DNA of 64,000 nt. Origin: Chinchilla lanigera (lineage: Eukaryota; Chordata; Mammalia; Rodentia; Chinchillidae). The notes under the pieces were generated by a model. That model made no database searches. It was given only the letters and a program-made list of their open reading frames with translations, and was not told the origin of the DNA. A program made the translations under genes and the position numbers. This document shows, piece by piece, positions 11,594 to 22,139 of this stretch (its first letter is position 1; each line of letters starts with the position of its first letter). Location: assembly GCF_000276665.1 (NCBI RefSeq), contig NW_004955417.1, forward strand, positions 21,282,345 to 21,346,344. Direction: 5' to 3'.

Positions 11594-12089
11594 GATTCAG
11601 TCAATGATTACAAAATCAAGATAAGTGGATATATGACTTTAAATGATGACAATCTTCCATCTGTTTTTTTGTAATTTGTAGAATTTAATTTTTAAAATAT
11701 GGGTTAATGATTTTGCAAAATGTCCCCTAATTTGTATTTGGGTGACTGTTTCTTCATCACTGGGTTTGAAGTTGAACATTGCTGGCAACATTGCTACATA
11801 GGAGAAATATGCCCTGTTCTCACTTCTATAAATATGCCCTCTTAGTGATCAGGATGGCAGTTTGTCAGATTGCTGTGCTACCTTTCATGACATAGTCTGT
11901 GAATTTCTCTATTATGAGAAACTTTTATTATCTTACAATAAATGAATATTTTCAAAGTCTCAAAAATTCGATCTTCAAATTCAATCTTCAAAAATCTTTT
12001 ACTCAATGTCAGTAGTCCCTGAAGATCCTTGTTCAAATCAATTATAAAATTCAATTATAAGGTAATTTTCTATCATTTGTTCACAAGTA
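11594..12089. other. AT-rich DNA, nothing recognised
   Basis: No gene. Parts (about 11740-11930) faintly resemble ancient L1 antisense text but are too diverged to assign. Confidence 0.4.
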
Positions 12090-12211
12090 TTTTGTCTTTT
12101 TGAGACAGGGTCTCACTATGCAGTCCAATCTGGCCTTGAGCTGAATAACAATCCTCCTGCCTCAGCCTCCCGAGTGCTGGGATTACAGGTGTGAGCCACC
12201 ACACCTGGCTT
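12090..12211 (-). mobile_element. B1-type SINE
   Basis: Complement of B1: 'gagacagggtctcactatgcag', 'cctcctgcctcagcctcccgagtgctgggattacaggtgtgagccaccacacctggc' in order. It lacks the duplicated segment (shorter monomer). No clear target duplication. Confidence 0.9.
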
Positions 12212-12593
12212 CATAATTTATTTGTGTTTTGTATAACATATTTCTTTTCTGGTGACTTAACTAATTTTATTAGTTTTAATACTACTGAATTACAGATTTT
12301 TATATTCGTTGGAACAAAATACAATATAACTATTTTTACATGTTTTTAAGCTCAAATTGTCTGAACTCCAGACAGTGAAAGCCCTTTAATTTTGTTCTTA
12401 CATCTTTTTATTTCGTTTTCATCTCTTCTTAATCCTCCTTTTCAAATTCTTGGACAAAAATTCTTACCTTACACTTCTTTTAGCCAAAGTAAGCCATTCT
12501 GTAAGGAAATATGGTTTCAATACTTTTCCTAAAAAGTCATCTGATCTATGTGCTAGGTATACTTACTGTCCATGTGTTTAACATAAAAGGACA

Positions 12594-12711
12594 GGGGCTG
12601 GGGATTTAGCTCAGCGGCAAAAGCGCCTGCCTGGCAAGCGCAAAGTCGTGAGTTCGGTTCCCGGTACCGGAGAAAAACAAACAAACAAACAAACAAACAA
12701 AAAAAAAACCT
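12594..12711 (+). mobile_element. ID-type SINE, near consensus
   Basis: Near-perfect ID with GGTACCGG end and an (AAAC)n tail. A-box-like (tagctcagcgg) and B-box-like (gagttcggttccc) promoter parts are intact. Perfect 10-bp target duplication taaaaggaca at 12584-12593 and 12712-12721. Confidence 0.96.
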
Positions 12712-12721
12712 TAAAAGGACA

Positions 12722-13374
12722 TAATTAATTGCATTAAAGTAATAAAGCAAAAGAAAATTACAATTTTATACGAAGACACTGAGGCAAAACTTTTTGCAGT
12801 TTTTATGTTTCATTTTGTTTTACTTATCATCAGATGAGAAATGAATAGTTAGGAGAAAAGTAGATGTACTAATTTTCTCAACAGAAATAAAGCAGCAATA
12901 TTCAAATTGTTAGCCTGAGAATTAACTGAACAGAAAAAAAGTGTAAATTATGCTCATATCATATCAACTTGAACATGTTTTATCAATGAATGATGTAATG
13001 TATAGTAGTAATATACATATCAAGAGTGATAAATAATATATGAATGAATACAGTAACATCATAAACATGAAATGTGAATTAATAAGAAAAAAATGTGCTG
13101 TTTATAGGGAAAAAGTAAGAATCGCAACTACCAAGATACATTATAATTTACATTGCACAACTTTGTATTAAAGAAAAAAAATAAAAAGGCTAATTGTAGG
13201 CATACTTAAATAAACGACATACTCATACAACACAAAGATTCTTTAAAAATAGGAGATAACTAAAAAGATTAAAATGTTTTACAAACTAGGTGGCAAAAGA
13301 ACAGAAGAAACATGAATAAATTCCAGAACAGATTTTGATAAATACAAACTATACAGTCGAACTATGCACTAGTT
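12722..13374. other. AT-rich DNA, nothing recognised
   Basis: No gene or repeat recognised. Strongly A+T. Confidence 0.45.
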
Positions 13375-13965
13375 CACTTAGGGACAAGAAGAAAAACAAT
13401 ATCAAAAGAAAACAGTAATCTATAACTTCAAAAAATAATTTTTCTTTTTTAAAGAGAGAAAAACAGAAACAAAATAACAAAAACAAAGACAAAGATAAAA
13501 GCAAAACAAGTGATACAGAATTCCAAAAACACATGATAGGAAATTAACAATGGTTGTTGTATTACATATTGTTATCTTTAAAATAGTTGCCCAAATTGCC
13601 AGATATAGGCATGCAAGATTGATCAAACAATTAAACATTAGCTGTTCCTTTCAATAAACCATTAGAAATTACTACTACAATTTTCTTAGTTACCTTGTGT
13701 ATATATACATACATATTTTTTTCACTTCTTTCTTTTCTCCCTGTCAGTTGTTCTTCCCTTTGAGCAGTTTCTCTACCTTTCACAACATCTACTGCACCTT
13801 TCAGATTTTATTAACACTTTTATGTTCTTACACTAGGGTGACAGTACAATATTCACACATACGAGTCTGATTTACTTCACTTATGAGTATGGTCTATAAT
13901 TGCATCCATTTACCCATAAAAGCCTTGAGTTTGAGCACTAATTCTACAAATTTATGATAAAATTT
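13375..13965 (-). mobile_element. L1 3' UTR end
   Basis: Complement of an L1 3' end. The reverse complement of 7390-7845 aligns across about 450 bp, including 'gataggaaattaacaatggttgttgtattaca' and 'agattgatcaaacaattaaacatta'. Further right it reads 'gtctgatttacttcacttatgagtatggtct', which matches the L1 at 54395-54430. Two open frames here (13349-13638) are repeat artefacts. Confidence 0.8.
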
Positions 13966-15110
13966 TTAAAAGCTAGACCTGGTAAAATATTTCTTTGAAA
14001 GAAATTCTCCACATTTGGTGTAAAAGTTGTAGGAAATATAATTCATTCAGTAAGCACTCTTACAAACTGTAATGCAAAAGAAACAATCTAAATATTCACC
14101 AAAATGGAACTTACTTAAATGTATTAAAATCATTAAATGAAATACTACACAACTAAAACAACAGATTCTCAGAAAAATATGTTTGTGATAGTCTCTACGG
14201 ACACACACACATACACACACACACACACACCATTCGCATATATATTCCTAAATTGATATTACAAACATGCACTTACATACCCAAATACAAAGACATCTTA
14301 AGATTTAAGGATACAAATTTTAATAATGTTTTGTCTGGATGATAAGATTTGAAATTATGTTTCTTTATGCCGGTATATATGCATTACTTTTTATTTTCTG
14401 TTAGCATGTATGTATGCATATGTGTTATCGATAAACATTGTTTAATAAAAAAATTATGTAAATATCACTTACTAGTGTCTATAAAAAACTAATTGCACAA
14501 TAATTACCCTTGATAATAAATATATGATCTATGTAAATGTAATTTCTTATAAATTTTTAAGTTTATAAGTAATGAAAATCTTTCAATAAACAAAAAACTA
14601 ATTAAATTAAAATTTCCTATTTATATTTTGAAACTATTAGATAATGTTAAAGAATAGTTTTATTTAGATAATATCTTTATACAATTTCTGTCTTAAATTG
14701 AGAGAAAGGAAATAGGAAAGGAAAGAATGAAGGAAGAACAAAAGGGAAAAAGGGAGGGTGGGACAGAGAAGATAAAAAGAACATGGTATTTTAGTCACAT
14801 TTTCAAATCTGTTCCTAATTGTTCATATGAAGGAGACATCCTAGGTAGATAAGAATAAAATAATCCTGATCAAATTAAATATAGATGATGATGATGATAG
14901 ATTGATGGACCAATCAACACATTTATCAATAGATGATAAGAGGAAAAAAAATACACTCTGCCAATAGGAACAAAAATCATCTAAGAAAAATCAGTGATAA
15001 ATAAGGTCAGAAATGGTCAGTTTAATCATCATTTACTGAGAATCAGACATTAAATATCTAGAGTCAAATAGTGACCTAGAGTCACTCTCATCAACAGTGC
15101 TACTCTGTGA
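13966..15110. other. AT-rich DNA with (CA)n and (GAT)n tracts
   Basis: No gene. Holds a CA run at 14203-14230, a GA-rich purine stretch at about 14700-14770 and a short GAT run at about 14885-14900. Confidence 0.5.
14203..14230. repeat. (CA)n microsatellite
   Basis: CA dinucleotide run with one TA interruption. Confidence 0.95.
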
Positions 15111-15114
15111 CACA

Positions 15115-15240
15115 GTGAAAATAATCACTATTATTGAGGGTTAATTCACCGTACTAAGCATTCTGAGTTTTCAACAAATAACCTAATCCCCTAAAGAATT
15201 CTATACAGTGAGAGTAGTTACCTTTATGGAGGAAAAAAAC
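15115..15240 (+). mobile_element. MIR SINE fragment (probable)
   Basis: Text parallel to the MIR core: 'attattgagggttaattcaccgtactaagcattctgag' followed by 'aataacctaatcccc' and 'gtgagagtagttacc'. Diverged ancient mammalian repeat. Confidence 0.55.
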
Positions 15241-16029
15241 AAAAACAAAAAAAAACCGAGAACATGTTGGGCAGCTTTCCAAAAGCTACATATGGAACCA
15301 TCCAGAACATGGGCTTCTTGCCTTTAAAGCCATTTTATTTGTAGTAAGCACAACACTATCTCGTGCCTGTTATATTAACATACTAATAAATTTTAAGATA
15401 AACTAGGTGAAGGAGACAAAATATAGAAGCAATATGAAAGCACACATATAGGCAAATTTAATGTCTGTCATGGCTATCATTTCTGAAATATAATGTCAAA
15501 ACCATGGATTTTCAGAATCAGACATTCATTTACACTGAATTAATTTAAAGCTAAACTAATTAGTTAGAAAAATAGCTCACTATTTTATGCTTAATCTCTA
15601 CAAACTGATGAACTCGACTCTGCAGATATGCCAGTGAGTACAGTAGCATGTAGGTACACACAAATATGACTATCATTCAATGAATTAAGTGCACCTCTTC
15701 TTGCAAGGAATTTTTAGACTAATGGAGATATTTGATACATAAACAATTGCAGTAAAATCTAGGAAATAAGACATGTTAATAGTTTGGCACAGATGAAATG
15801 GAGCATCAAAAGGGATCCAATTTAAGTTAACAAAAGATTTTTTGAAGTACTTTGTTTTTTACCAAGCTAGTACTTTGTGGATGAGTAGTAGCTTAGTGAG
15901 AGAAGCAAAATGGTTCAGGTGTTTTTCAAATCAGGATAATTTTCACAAAAATGTTGAGGTTTAAAACAATATATTTTGCAAGGTACTAAAAACGTTTAAT
16001 TTATAATAAAAGCTTAAATGTATTTAATC
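15241..16029. other. Single-copy AT-rich DNA
   Basis: No gene or repeat recognised. Confidence 0.45.
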
Positions 16030-16111
16030 AATTTTTTTTATACTGGAAATCGAACTCAGGACGTTGCTCTTGCCAAGCAGGTGCTTACGCCGCTAAGCTA
16101 TATCCATGGCC
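16030..16111 (-). mobile_element. Older ID-type SINE
   Basis: Complement of ID: 'tactggaaatcgaactcagg', 'cttgccaagcaggtgcttacgccgctaagctatatcc'. Several substitutions and a short T tail. No clear target duplication. Confidence 0.85.
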
Positions 16112-16377
16112 TTAATAGTTTAAATGTAAACCAAGGACAGGTAGAATAAAAATGTATCAGTGCCTGAAATGTAGCCCATTGTTTAGACAGAAGTTTGGGC
16201 ACCTAGCTAAGTGATCTGAATACTATAAAGAGGAACCACTGAAAAATTTTCAGCAAATTAATACAGTATTCATACAATGCAGAGTCAAATACAAAGATAA
16301 AGAGAATGCTGGCTGGGAGCTCAGACTTTTGCTTTAATTTAAGTGGAGTATAAGTATAGGGGTTAACATTTGCCTAA

Positions 16378-16497
16378 TGGTAATAGCTAACATTCATTAA
16401 TCACTTAGTAGGCTCTATATGAATAATCTTACATAATTTGAGCCCAACTTTGCTATCATTTTGGTAACTCCACTTTGCCAGCAAGAAAAATGAGCAG
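16378..16497 (+). mobile_element. MIR SINE fragment
   Basis: Good MIR match in order: 'taatagctaacattcattaatcacttagtaggctctat', 'aataatcttacataatttgagccc', 'ggtaactccactttgccag'. Ancient mammalian SINE. Confidence 0.75.
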
Positions 16498-16509
16498 AGC
16501 TTTATGGTT

Positions 16510-16615
16510 GACTAATTGTATGCTTCCAAAATTCACATGTTGAAGTTCTAACCCCCAGGACTTCAAAATATGACTATTTGAAGACAGGGCCTCTAAAGAT
16601 AGTTACAATAGCCCT
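16510..16615 (+). mobile_element. MaLR LTR 5' fragment
   Basis: 'attgtatgcttccaaaattcacatgttgaagttctaacccccagg' and 'gactatttgaagacagggcct' are the start of MST/MLT1-type LTRs. It stops where antisense L1 text begins. Confidence 0.75.
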
Positions 16616-16639
16616 TCTTTATAATGAAAGGCCATAAAG

Positions 16640-16865
16640 GATATGCACACATTTTAGCTTTAATAAAAGCATTTTTTGTAAACATGATTGATATGTAAAA
16701 AGATGTGTATACTTAAAACACACAATTCAATAAGCTTGTTAATATTTACCAAACTTACATATTAAGGTCTCCACCATGAAGACTGTAAACGTATTCATCA
16801 CCTCTAAACTTTCCTAATCTCCTTATTATTATTATATCTTTTTTCTTTCATAAGAAAAGTACTTC
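16640..16865 (-). mobile_element. Old L1 3' UTR fragment
   Basis: 'attgatatgtaaaaagatgtgtatacttaaaacacacaattcaataagctt', 'gaagactgtaaacgtattcatcacctctaaactttcc' are antisense L1M 3' UTR text. Confidence 0.6.
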
Positions 16866-16929
16866 ATATAAAGTTGACATACTTGGAAAATTTCAGGAGT
16901 GCAATGCAATGCTGCTAGTTATTGTCAAA

Positions 16930-17236
16930 AAAGTTTGAAGCTTATTTTGCCTCACAGTTTCACAAGTTTTGGTCCATGATTCATCAAAATTGTTGCTATT
17001 TGGTCTCTAGTGACCGAACATCATGGCAGGATTGTGTGGCAGGTAAAGCTGTTCTTCCTGTGGTCCAGAAGCCAAGGAAGGAAAGAGGAGGAGGCCACGG
17101 TCCTAGTGCCCCTTTCTACAGCAGCCCATTAATGCCAGGAAATCCTCTCAGTGGGCTCCAGCTCTTAAATTCCAACCACTTACCAATAAACCAAGATGGT
17201 GACTAAATTCTTAATGTATGGGCCTTTGGGAGACAG
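16930..17236 (-). mobile_element. MaLR LTR fragment, antisense
   Basis: Contains 'gaacatcatggcaggattgtgtggcaggtaaagctg', 'agaagccaaggaaggaaag' and 'gggcctttgggagaca', typical of the complement of MLT1/MST LTRs. The 94-aa frame here (16922-17206) is a repeat artefact. Confidence 0.6.
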
Positions 17237-17625
17237 CTGATTACCGTGTGGGATTGAGTTGTGTGGCATATACGCAATTAATTAAAATTGGGAGTGGAGC
17301 ACAAAGACCAGAGAGAGACTGTTGATCATCAATAAGGAACACTGTGGTTGTGATAGATTTATCTGAATTCCCTATAAGTATGCCTTCTCCTGTTTGCTTT
17401 CTTTCCCATTTAGGTTGGGGATTCCTTCAGGGTTCAAAAAGTTACTAAGTTTGTACAAAATATACCTGGGAAGTGCTCAATATGTACCAGTGTGATCAAA
17501 AAAGAAAAGTAACAGTAGAAGTTCAGTAATTTGGACACAAAGTACAATTACAAATTCTACATTTGTGGCAAAGAGTGTTACAGTACAAAATAACACAATT
17601 TAAAGCTTTACTACATCCAAATTGT
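17237..17625. other. Unassigned DNA between two MaLR fragments
   Basis: Nothing recognised. It could be part of a decayed MaLR element linking the flanking LTR fragments. Confidence 0.35.
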
Positions 17626-17900
17626 ATTAGTCTACTTTGCCAAAGCTAGACAAACATTTGCCATCCTCACAGTAAAAAAGGTGTATTTTTGTCCATGGTT
17701 AGAGAGGATTATAGGATTCAGGTCCTGGCCGATTGGCTCCAAGTCAAGAACATCATGGCAGGAAAGCACAGCAGAGAAATGCCACAGAGCACAGGACCAA
17801 CGCCAGGGAACAAGGGACCAGGGATCAGATGCAGACCTCAAGGTCACACCTCTGTGACCCACTCAGGCATAGTCACAAGCATGATTTGCTAATACCCATG
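17626..17900 (-). mobile_element. MaLR LTR fragment, antisense
   Basis: 'ttgtattagtctactttgcc' equals the complement of a MaLR LTR end. It is followed by 'gtccatggtta...gattggctccaagtcaagaacatcatggcaggaaagca' and 'cacctctgtgacccact'. Overlapping open frames are artefacts. Confidence 0.65.
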
Positions 17901-18067
17901 AAGCTCCCACACCAATCAAGCTGGCAATTATACTTAACCACTACAAGAATTATGTGTAAACCTTACACTAGTTATTCCAAATGTTTGAAGGGGAAAAGAA
18001 CTCAGGCATAAAAAGATTAGTATTCATATAAAAATATACTTGTATTTTACAATTCTCAAAATCAAAA

Positions 18068-18118
18068 CCAGGCTCACATGTGCTAGGTAAACACTTTGCC
18101 ACTGAGCTACACCCCCAG
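18068..18118 (-). mobile_element. ID-related SINE remnant
   Basis: 'acatgtgctaggtaaacactttgccactgagctacacccccagc' is the complement of an old ID (or the ID half of a B1-ID dimer). Confidence 0.7.
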
Positions 18119-19480
18119 CAAAATATACCCTATTTATTTAAAAATTTGTAATACCCAGCTAAGTAAAATAGTAGTCAAAAGAGTAGTTTCCCTTCAGGCT
18201 TAGGTAGTAAGGATGTGATACTGGCTTTCTAACCCAGTATTTGCCTTCAGGGAAATTAGGCAGGGAAAAATTATGAAATGGATAAATGGATCTTTATACT
18301 TCCGGTTATCACATATTACCTTTTAGTACTAAAATAATTATACATATGTGGGTCATAATGCTATTGCTGTATGTTATATGTTACACTAAATTCTATGATT
18401 TTATTTTTGCTCTTCCATATGCAACGTGATTGTTTGGCTTCATAAAAATATTTTCTATGCATTCACAATTAAAAAATCTTGAGAGCAATTTAAGATCAAT
18501 ATACTTCAATTATTAGACAAATGTCCCTTAACAAGAATAAAGTTGCAAAATATTAAATCTTTTTAGAGCAGCAACTGAAATAGATAATGGTACATTCTAG
18601 AATTTCTACCACAGAGATATTTTGGGTTTCATTATTGTTTTTTTTTAACCTCATTATTGTAAATTTTAATTAGATTTTCTCATTGTTCTCTATTTTCTAG
18701 TCTTTGGAAAAGTTATGCATAGATATAAATGAAAAGTGTTTATGTTCATGCATTTTGGTCATAAAGGGAATCATTTTGACTGCATTTGAAATTTCAGCTG
18801 TTTGTTCAACCACCAAAATCCATTCCACAAGCCAACAATAATACCTTCACAGTTTCATAGCAAAAAGTCATTTTAAAATTGTCCACAATGGTGTGTAACA
18901 ATCTGTTGAACATGGCCAAATGGTATGAAAACAAATACGATTCTTGATATCTTTGGCATAAAATCATATTATACAAATATTTTACTACACTAGACATATA
19001 TTAAAAAATATATTCAAAACCATGAGTTCAAAATGAGACTTTGTGGTTGTAGGACAAATATTATCCTCCATTAGACCATAACACATATTATGGACCCTAT
19101 CTTTTAAGCACTTTTACTAGCATATAATTCAATATTCCTCGGTGTTCTGGAGATGAACTCTAATAACTTTCAGCTCAATACATCCAGAAATTTTCACAAA
19201 ATGAAGAAAATCTTAAATCGTAGCTATAGAACAAATGGTTCTTTGAAAGGGACTGTATTTCAATCTCATATATTACAGTGATATTTTATATTATAAAGCA
19301 CTTACGACATATACCAGCAATACAACATATTTTGGGGATGGATAGTACAGATGCCTCTGGCTTTATCCTATGTAGTATTAAATTTAAAGGCAAAAGATTA
19401 AATGAATTCTCCAAAAGTCAAACAAGCAGAGTAGCAAAGTAAGGACTAAATCATGTAAAATAAAAGGTATTGTCTTCGTA
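18119..19480. other. AT-rich DNA, nothing firm
   Basis: No gene. A weak MIR-like tail may lie at about 19385-19450 ('ttaaatgaattctccaaaagtcaaac'). Confidence 0.45.
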
Positions 19481-19893
19481 AATGAAGTCTATCTCATCAG
19501 ATTTCAAACTGCACCAACTGGTTCACCTGTCCACAATGAGCACTTCTGCAGCCTCACTGGAACCATTGCTCTTCGGCGTGGAAGTCCTGCTCAGCTGATA
19601 ACTCAACAGCACAACTCAGCAGATTAAGCAGTAAACTTGAAACCTGGGGCTCTGTGAAACCCAATTTCTAGTAGTCCTGGTCCTAATAATCGATATTCAA
19701 AAATCCAATGGATTAAAACCCATCTGTAGTTAACCGAGTCCATTTAGTGCAGGCAAAGGGCTCCATTTGGGTACTGATTTGATTGGAATGCTGTGCTTCC
19801 TTCTCATATTCTCTCGACAATAACTAACCTACTGATGACCCGAGATTCCCCTGCTGAGAGAAAATTACAGAGAATTCCCTGACAAGAATGTGA

Positions 19894-19901
19894 TATAAAT
19901 A
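19894..19901 (+). promoter_or_regulatory. TATA-like box
   Basis: TATAAATA within 'tgatataaataagg', just upstream of the CpG-richer stretch. In AT-rich DNA such a match is common by chance; only its position makes it notable. Confidence 0.35.
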
Positions 19902-19928
19902 AGGACTATGTGTGACAAAACTGCGTCT

Positions 19929-19942
19929 CCAGCAGATGGCCC
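19929..19942 (+). promoter_or_regulatory. Candidate CTCF-binding motif
   Basis: CCAGCAGATGGCCC agrees with the CTCF core CCASYAGRKGGCRS at 13 of 14 positions by hand comparison. Its complement reads GGGCCATCTGCTGG. Confidence 0.55.
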
Positions 19943-20493
19943 CGAGTAAGAGTGTGCTGATGAGCTGAGCGATTCCTATGATAAATAACTTTGGAAAGCA
20001 AACTCCTTCTCCTCATGCAGCGCATTCTAAAGCCGTTCCTGTAAGCAGAGTAGAGACAGTATTCTCTTTGCGCGCTTGCTCCCTCCTAAACTGTTACAGC
20101 TGCTACAAAGAACGCAGTCGCCCTTACACTCTTCTCCAGAAACAACAGTCACAAAAACAAAAGCTCTTTTCTGAACCTCTAATTAAAATAACGACTAAAA
20201 AATATCAGAGAATTTAGCTAAGGAAATAAAAAGAATAGCGGGAGCTCCAGGGAAGGAAAATTGCAACAGTGCTTCAGATTCTCGCGTTTGGGAAGAGGAC
20301 CTGTGAGAGGAGAAGCTACTGAAGCCGAAATCCAGCAGGTAGAGCTCAGTGATCGCTCAAGAAAGCAACACAGAGGCGCAGAAGAAAACCTTGAAAGTAA
20401 AATGAAATACCAATCAGCATGAATTAAATGATCTCAGTGTCTAAATCAAAACAAATAAGAATGAGTTTAACATCTTAACAACTCACACGGGAG

Positions 20494-20602
20494 GGGCTGG
20501 GGATTTAGCTCAGCGGCACAGTGCTTGCCTGGCAAGCTCGATGTCGTGAGTTCGATTCTTGGTACCAGAAAACAAAACAAACAAACAAACAAAAAAAACC
20601 CC
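20494..20602 (+). mobile_element. ID-type SINE
   Basis: Full ID body with AAAC tail, flanked by aactcacacgggag (20480-20493) and aattcacaggggag (20603-20616), a target duplication with two changes. Confidence 0.93.
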
Positions 20603-20616
20603 AATTCACAGGGGAG

Positions 20617-21124
20617 AGGATATGTATAACTTTATAACATTCACTTCCCTTTGAAGTGCTTTTAATTATAATGAGATTGTACAATTTTAAATGAATAACA
20701 GTTTTAATTCTCAGGCAATGACAACCAAAGGTAAATATATATTTTCCCATTTTACAGATTTCATCTGTATAGCATGCATTATACCAAGTCCAGCAGTCTT
20801 CTAACAAAATGTGTGGTTGGTGTGTATGACCAACCAAAAAGTGCTAAAAACTTGTCAGAGTACCCATATTGAAAAAAACTAGATATAGGCTTTACTCTTC
20901 CTTCCTGATTTACTTCTGTCCTTTCTTCTCTTCTTTCTTTTTTCCTTTTTTCACCATAGTAAGATATACTATGTACATATCTGTCAAAGTCTTATATTTA
21001 ATACAAGATGTCAATTATATATTTACTCTCTTCTATATCTAACAGTTTTATCCATGGAAATTTAGGAATAAATGAAAACATAGTCAATTCAAGATGCATT
21101 ACCAAATATATGATAAAATAGGTG
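20617..21124. other. Single-copy AT-rich DNA
   Basis: No gene or repeat recognised. A pyrimidine-rich stretch lies at about 20895-20955. Confidence 0.45.
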
Positions 21125-21235
21125 TCTTACTCAACAAATATTTATCTGTCACAGTTCTGGATGCTGGGAAGTCCATGATGTATATAAGGGTACCAATCAC
21201 ATTCATAATGGCCTCATCACAATGGGAAGTAGGTT
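21125..21235 (-). mobile_element. Possible antisense LTR fragment
   Basis: 'tctgtcacagttctggatgctgggaagtccatgatg' resembles the complement of MaLR-type LTRs. Short and diverged. Confidence 0.35.
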
Positions 21236-21999
21236 TCAACAAATAAGTCTTTCAGGGACAGAAACATTCAGTCTAGAGCAAGTGATGAAACTTCTTGTCT
21301 TTCTGCTCACGCTGAAGGACCCTTAGAACAGAAGAGAAATGAAAACTGTCTCTAACAGCTTACTGAGTGTGGACATAAGGAAGCTCCTCCTCCACCTGTA
21401 GAAAAAGAGGTACTTGGGCTCACAAATAAAAAACTATTTTTATAAGAACTGAGATGTCCATGGCAATGTCATATTTTGAAACAGTTTCTAAAATTTTTCC
21501 CATAATGAGGGTTGTACGATCATGACACAAGACATGGGAGCCTAAAATCTCTGTGTGCCCCCAAATTCCTAAACTAATAAAATTTTAAATTTTCATAACA
21601 AAGTAATATTTCCTTGGCATTACTTCCTATCAAATTTTATTTAATATTTATCCTGCAGCCAATATTTGTCTTAATCCATAGAACTTTTACAGTGCATGAT
21701 GTATAGCTTTTGACCTATGCAAATAATATGCTGATTTTATTTTCATACACAACAATTCAGACATGTAAAACTACTTTCACATACTTTTTGAACCACAAGG
21801 AAAGGAACTATAAATTTGAGGGTGCTAAGATTGAAGTAGAAACCTCAATTTTCAAGCTAGTGTTGTAGTATTTATAGGAACTGGTTAGTAGCAATTTCTT
21901 GTGATCAGGTATTCTCAATCCACAGTGTTGTTTCCATTGCCTCTTGCCAGGTAGTAATTTCTTCGATCAATTAAATCTTCTTTGTAAAGAATTATTCAC

Positions 22000-22002
<3 letters not shown>
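21236..22002. other. Single-copy DNA, nothing recognised
   Basis: No gene or repeat recognised up to the CA run. Confidence 0.45.
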
Positions 22003-22047
<45 letters not shown>

Positions 22048-22055
22048 ACACACAA
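22003..22055. repeat. (AC)n microsatellite
   Basis: Long AC dinucleotide run with a single TA interruption. Confidence 0.98.
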
Positions 22056-22139
22056 TCTAGAGAATCACTCGGCAAAGTCTTTACCTGAAGCCGTATTTGT
22101 TGCTTCTGTACGCTTATTAAAGATGCACAATTGTACCAA

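Larger units (their letters stand above)
19500..20410 (+). promoter_or_regulatory. CpG-richer candidate promoter / first-exon region
   Basis: By eye about two dozen CpGs fall in about 900 bp, several times the surrounding density, and no repeat is recognisable. On the + strand there is a TATA-like box at 19894-19901, a CTCF-like motif at 19929-19942 and a splice-donor-like CAG|GTAGAG at 20336-20344. I see no coding start with a recognisable protein, so any transcript would begin with a non-coding exon. The gene is unknown. A distal regulatory element fits as well. The strand call rests only on the TATA and donor placement. Confidence 0.4.

Noticed and set aside
12594..12680. Possible tRNA gene (A and B boxes, tRNA-Ala-like)
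   Set aside because: About two dozen dispersed copies with A-rich tails and target duplications show it is an ID SINE; the acceptor stem and cloverleaf do not close as a tRNA.
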